DNA of 5,199 nucleotides, from positions 1 through 5,199 of the forward strand of contig DATDRF010000130.1 in NCBI GenBank assembly GCA_035291905.1. The letters are read 5' to 3'. How positions within the stretch are numbered: position 1 is the stretch's first letter; every line of letters begins with the position of its first letter. Below the pieces are notes generated by a model. The model had not been told where the DNA came from. It saw only the letters and a program-made list of their open reading frames with translations, and searched no databases. This document shows, piece by piece, positions 5,121-5,199 of the stretch. The DNA comes from JACPLA01 sp035291905. GTDB lineage: Bacteria > Bacteroidota > Ignavibacteria > UBA10030. The translations under genes and the position numbers were made by a program.

Positions 5121-5199
5121 TAACCGGGATCCGACGTTGCGCGACCAGATTTCTCAAGGACTGCCATCATGCGGGAAAAAACACGATCGGACGTAATCT
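5120..5199 (-). CDS. C-terminal end of an unidentified protein (5' part outside window)
   Basis: A minus-strand frame is open from the right edge to TAG at 5122-5120 and codes 25 residues, ITSDRVFSRMMAVLEKSG followed by RATSDPG. The segment SDRVFSRMMAVLEKSG would make an amphipathic helix, as at many protein ends. It lies on the same strand as every other gene. The frame is too short to name. It stops exactly at the edge of the inverted-repeat element. The competing reading is a plus-strand start at 5169 with AAGGA eight bases upstream; I consider it less likely. Confidence 0.5.
   Translation of the reverse strand, partial: ITSDRVFSRMMAVLEKSGRATSDPG

Noticed and set aside
5169..5199. Plus-strand start (MREKTRSDVI) running off the right edge
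   Set aside because: AAGGA eight bases upstream is attractive, but only ten codons are visible, and the minus-strand frame over the same bases reads like a protein end and agrees with the orientation of all other genes. Not excluded.

Overview
The window reads almost entirely from the minus strand. From right to left (the direction of transcription) it holds the probable 3' end of an unidentified gene, a hairpin-forming repeat element, a small secreted Lys/Ala-rich protein, an intrinsic terminator, a probable outer-membrane beta-barrel protein, a creatininase-family metal hydrolase, a repeat-rich spacer, a tRNA-Leu(CAG) gene and a large membrane-anchored alpha/beta hydrolase that runs off the left edge.

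The organism is a Gram-negative (diderm) bacterium: there is a signal-peptide-bearing barrel protein ending in Phe and a second small exported protein. The creatininase motif variant (ATEPHNFHLP), the mixed quality of the Shine-Dalgarno sequences, the tRNA without an encoded CCA and the intergenic tracts of TTTTGAC-like heptamers would fit the Bacteroidota/Ignavibacteriota/Chlorobiota side of the tree. This placement is an inference from general impression, not proof.

Layout: 1-2108 (minus) hydrolase with five predicted membrane helices, then a Ser-Asp-His hydrolase domain and a very acidic repeat tail; 2234-2317 (minus) tRNA-Leu; 2318-2756 no gene, but two extra copies of the tRNA-Leu 5' end and several palindromes; 2757-3530 (minus) creatininase-family protein; 3566-3646 heptamer repeats that run into the end of the next gene; 3634-4437 (minus) barrel protein; 4459-4490 terminator; 4514-4807 (minus) small secreted protein; 4971-5120 inverted-repeat element; 5120-5199 (minus) probable gene end.

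The genes do not form an obvious pathway. The barrel protein and the small secreted protein are neighbours in the cell envelope and are separated only by a terminator, so they may share some transcription by readthrough. No phage, CRISPR, toxin-antitoxin or defence system is visible. The most unusual material is non-coding: repeated tRNA-Leu 5' fragments joined to palindromes, and a hairpin element that begins exactly where the flanking reading frame stops.
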